Source: Chrysiogenales bacterium (GTDB lineage Bacteria; Acidobacteriota; Aminicenantia; UBA2199). Taken from it: 6,002 nt of DNA. The position numbers were made by a program, and so were the translations under genes. Location of the stretch: positions 1-6,002 of the forward strand of contig SPCN01000149.1 of the NCBI GenBank assembly GCA_004525465.1, read 5' to 3'. Below, in pieces: positions 4,560-6,002 of the stretch (position 1 is the stretch's first letter; each line of letters starts with the position of its first letter). Below the pieces are notes generated by a model. It was not told the DNA's origin. It worked only from the letters and a program-made list of their open reading frames with translations, and ran no database searches.

Positions 4560-6002
4560 ATGAAGTGTGCATGCATGTTTGTTTGTTTGTGGCTGGTTTT
4601 TGCCGGCTTTGTCTTTCCGCAAGCCGGGGGCACAGATAAGGAATTGATCAAGCAGGTGATTGATGACAGCATCGGCTGGTTCAAGACAAAGGACTTCAAT
4701 CGCTTATTTGAAATTTTCCCCCTGGACCCCAACCTGTTCCTGTTTCAACCCACCTCGCAAGGCACGGTGATCGGCGGGGAAGCCTTTCGCCAATCAACCG
4801 ATCTTTGGCGGGATAAAAATAATGTTTACCTGTGGCACAAGGTCAAGGATCTGCGCATCAACCTGTCCGCATCGGGCACGGTGGCCTGGTGGTCGGCCAT
4901 GCTCGATGATTGCGGTTCCTACGGCGGGCGGGAATTCTGCTGGAAGGATTGCCGCTGGACCGGCGTGGCGGAAAAACGAAACGGCAAGTGGGTGATCGTG
5001 CAAGGCCATTTCTCCTTTCCCCGCGACAATGCGCAGGCCGAAGCGCCGGCGGAAGAGGCTGCGCCGGTTGAGGAATTCGCCGATTACCAATCCATGCGCC
5101 AGCGGGTCGGGGAATTGTTCGCCCAGAAAAAATATGCGGCGGCGGCGCTCATTTTGCGGGGCGGCCTGGACAAGTTTACCGACCACCAGGTGGCCAACAC
5201 CTACAACCTGGCCCTGAGCGCGTTGCTGCAGAAAGACCAGGAGAAAGCCATCTACTGGCTGGAAGAGGGGCACCGCCGCGGTTTGTTTTTCAGCAAATGG
5301 GCTTTTTTGGCGGAGTTCTGGAAACCGCTCACCGGTCATGACCGCTTCAAGGCGATCTTGCAGGAAAACGACAGGCTCATTGCCGCCGCGCAAAAGCAGG
5401 GCTCGATGAAACTGGAGCTGGTCAAGCCGGCCGCTTTCGATCCCAAGCGCCGCTATCCCCTGTTCATCGCCCTGCACGGCGGGGGCGAGAATATGGCGGA
5501 TTTCAAGCCGCGCTGGACATCGCCGCGCCTGCAGAAAGAGTTTGTCGTGGCTTACGTGCAATCCTCGCAGGTGGCCGACATGAAGGGCTTTCATTGGCAG
5601 GAGGATGCCGTCACTATCGAGGAGTTGACCGCGGCCTACAAGGAGGTCCAGCAGCAGATAGACATTGATCCAAAGCGGGTATACATCGGCGGTTTTTCCT
5701 CCGGCGGTTACGGCTCGATGATCGCCCTTTTTTCAGGGAGCATTCCGGTCAAGGGTTTTGTCATCCTCTGCCCGGAACTGCCGGCCGATCCGGATGATGC
5801 CCAGCTGGCCCTGCTGGCCAAACGAAAAATCAGGGGTACCTTGCTGACCACGGAGTTCGATCGGCGCATTGAAAGGCAGAAAGCCTTTGTCAACCGTTTG
5901 AATGCCGGCAGGGTTGCGGTGAAACTGAAGATCACTCCCAACATCGGCCAATGGTATCCGGAGAATCTTCCCCAATTGATCGACCAAGCGCTGAAATTCA
6001 TG
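4560..6002 (+). CDS. Exported NTF2/SnoaL-like + TPR-like + alpha/beta-hydrolase fusion, 3' end outside window
   Basis: The frame stays open for 481 codons to the last base of the window, and no stop is seen. Residues 1-22 are a signal peptide (hydrophobic core at 6-19, cleavage probably after A22). Residues about 27-155 look like an NTF2/SnoaL-type domain (D-D-S-I-G-W-F, G-G-E-A-F-R, then K-R-N-G-K-W-V-I-V-Q-G-H-F-S). An Ala/Glu-rich linker (159-172) follows. Residues 174-282 are a helical TPR-like region with N-T-Y-N-L-A-L-S-A-L-L and E-K-A-I-Y-W-L-E-E-G. From about 283 comes an alpha/beta-hydrolase of the esterase/PHB-depolymerase-like type: H-G-G-G-E (306-310, oxyanion region), nucleophile elbow G-F-S380-S-G, and probable acid Asp434. 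The histidine expected near the end, in the usual 'GHWYP', is Gln464 here (G-Q-W-Y-P). The ending L-I-D-Q-A-L-K-F resembles the last helix of the fold, so few residues are probably missing. It may be a degenerate hydrolase or a binding protein; the substrate is unknown. Confidence 0.87.
   Translation, partial: MKCACMFVCLWLVFAGFVFPQAGGTDKELIKQVIDDSIGWFKTKDFNRLFEIFPLDPNLFLFQPTSQGTVIGGEAFRQSTDLWRDKNNVYLWHKVKDLRINLSASGTVAWWSAMLDDCGSYGGREFCWKDCRWTGVAEKRNGKWVIVQGHFSFPRDNAQAEAPAEEAAPVEEFADYQSMRQRVGELFAQKKYAAAALILRGGLDKFTDHQVANTYNLALSALLQKDQEKAIYWLEEGHRRGLFFSKWAFLAEFWKPLTGHDRFKAILQENDRLIAAAQKQGSMKLELVKPAAFDPKRRYPLFIALHGGGENMADFKPRWTSPRLQKEFVVAYVQSSQVADMKGFHWQEDAVTIEELTAAYKEVQQQIDIDPKRVYIGGFSSGGYGSMIALFSGSIPVKGFVILCPELPADPDDAQLALLAKRKIRGTLLTTEFDRRIERQKAFVNRLNAGRVAVKLKITPNIGQWYPENLPQLIDQALKFM
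4577..4590 (+). repeat. Short GTTT tetranucleotide repeat in the signal-peptide coding region
   Basis: Three GTTT units plus GT (4577-4590), directly after an overlapping GCATGCATG stretch, encode part of the signal peptide. A change of one unit would shift the frame, but three copies is few for a phase-variable tract. Confidence 0.6.

Noticed and set aside
4794..5594. 266-codon minus-strand frame
   Set aside because: It lies entirely antisense to the three-domain exported protein gene, which has a Shine-Dalgarno, a signal peptide and recognisable domains.
5708..6001. Minus-strand frames at the right edge
   Set aside because: Antisense to the hydrolase domain, which is continuous through this region.

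Overview
The window looks like an ordinary chromosomal stretch from a Gram-negative-type bacterium with moderately high GC content in its genes and AT-richer gaps. Three of the six proteins carry export signals: one apparent lipoprotein and two Sec signal peptides. The protein mix (an exported SUMF1-fold protein, a tricorn/CPP-like S41 peptidase, and an NTF2-like/TPR/hydrolase fusion) would fit Acidobacteriota or Candidatus Aminicenantes-like bacteria. That placement is only an impression. I see no mobile element, tRNA, rRNA or CRISPR array.

Layout. (1) 2-259, plus strand: the C-terminal end of a probable nucleotidyltransferase-type protein (DUF6036/AbiEii-like). (2) 329-637, plus: a YciI-family small protein with a clear Shine-Dalgarno that moves the start 6 bases inward of the longest frame. 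(3) 2023-686, minus, convergent with YciI: an S41-type peptidase, probably a lipoprotein. (4) 3402-2113, minus: a full-length kynureninase (kynU). It has its own good sigma70-type promoter at 3462-3490, a strong GC-rich hairpin in the mRNA leader at 3415-3436, and a terminator-like hairpin just after its stop. (5) 4259-3558, minus: a secreted SUMF1 (formylglycine-generating-enzyme fold) protein that lacks the catalytic cysteine pair. (6) An AT-rich divergent intergenic region of 300 bases holding a plus-strand promoter at 4466-4494. (7) 4560 to the window end, plus: a long open frame with no stop inside the window. It encodes a signal peptide, an NTF2/SnoaL-like domain, a TPR-like helical domain and an alpha/beta-hydrolase domain whose expected catalytic histidine is glutamine.

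The genes do not form an evident pathway. The three minus-strand genes are separated by 89-155 bases, and kynU has its own promoter and a possible terminator, so they look like largely independent units. No other kynurenine-pathway gene is present. The most notable items are the truncated three-domain protein with its altered hydrolase triad, the kynU leader hairpin with its promoter, and unusual active-site residues in the kynureninase. I found no convincing evidence of a new multi-gene system.
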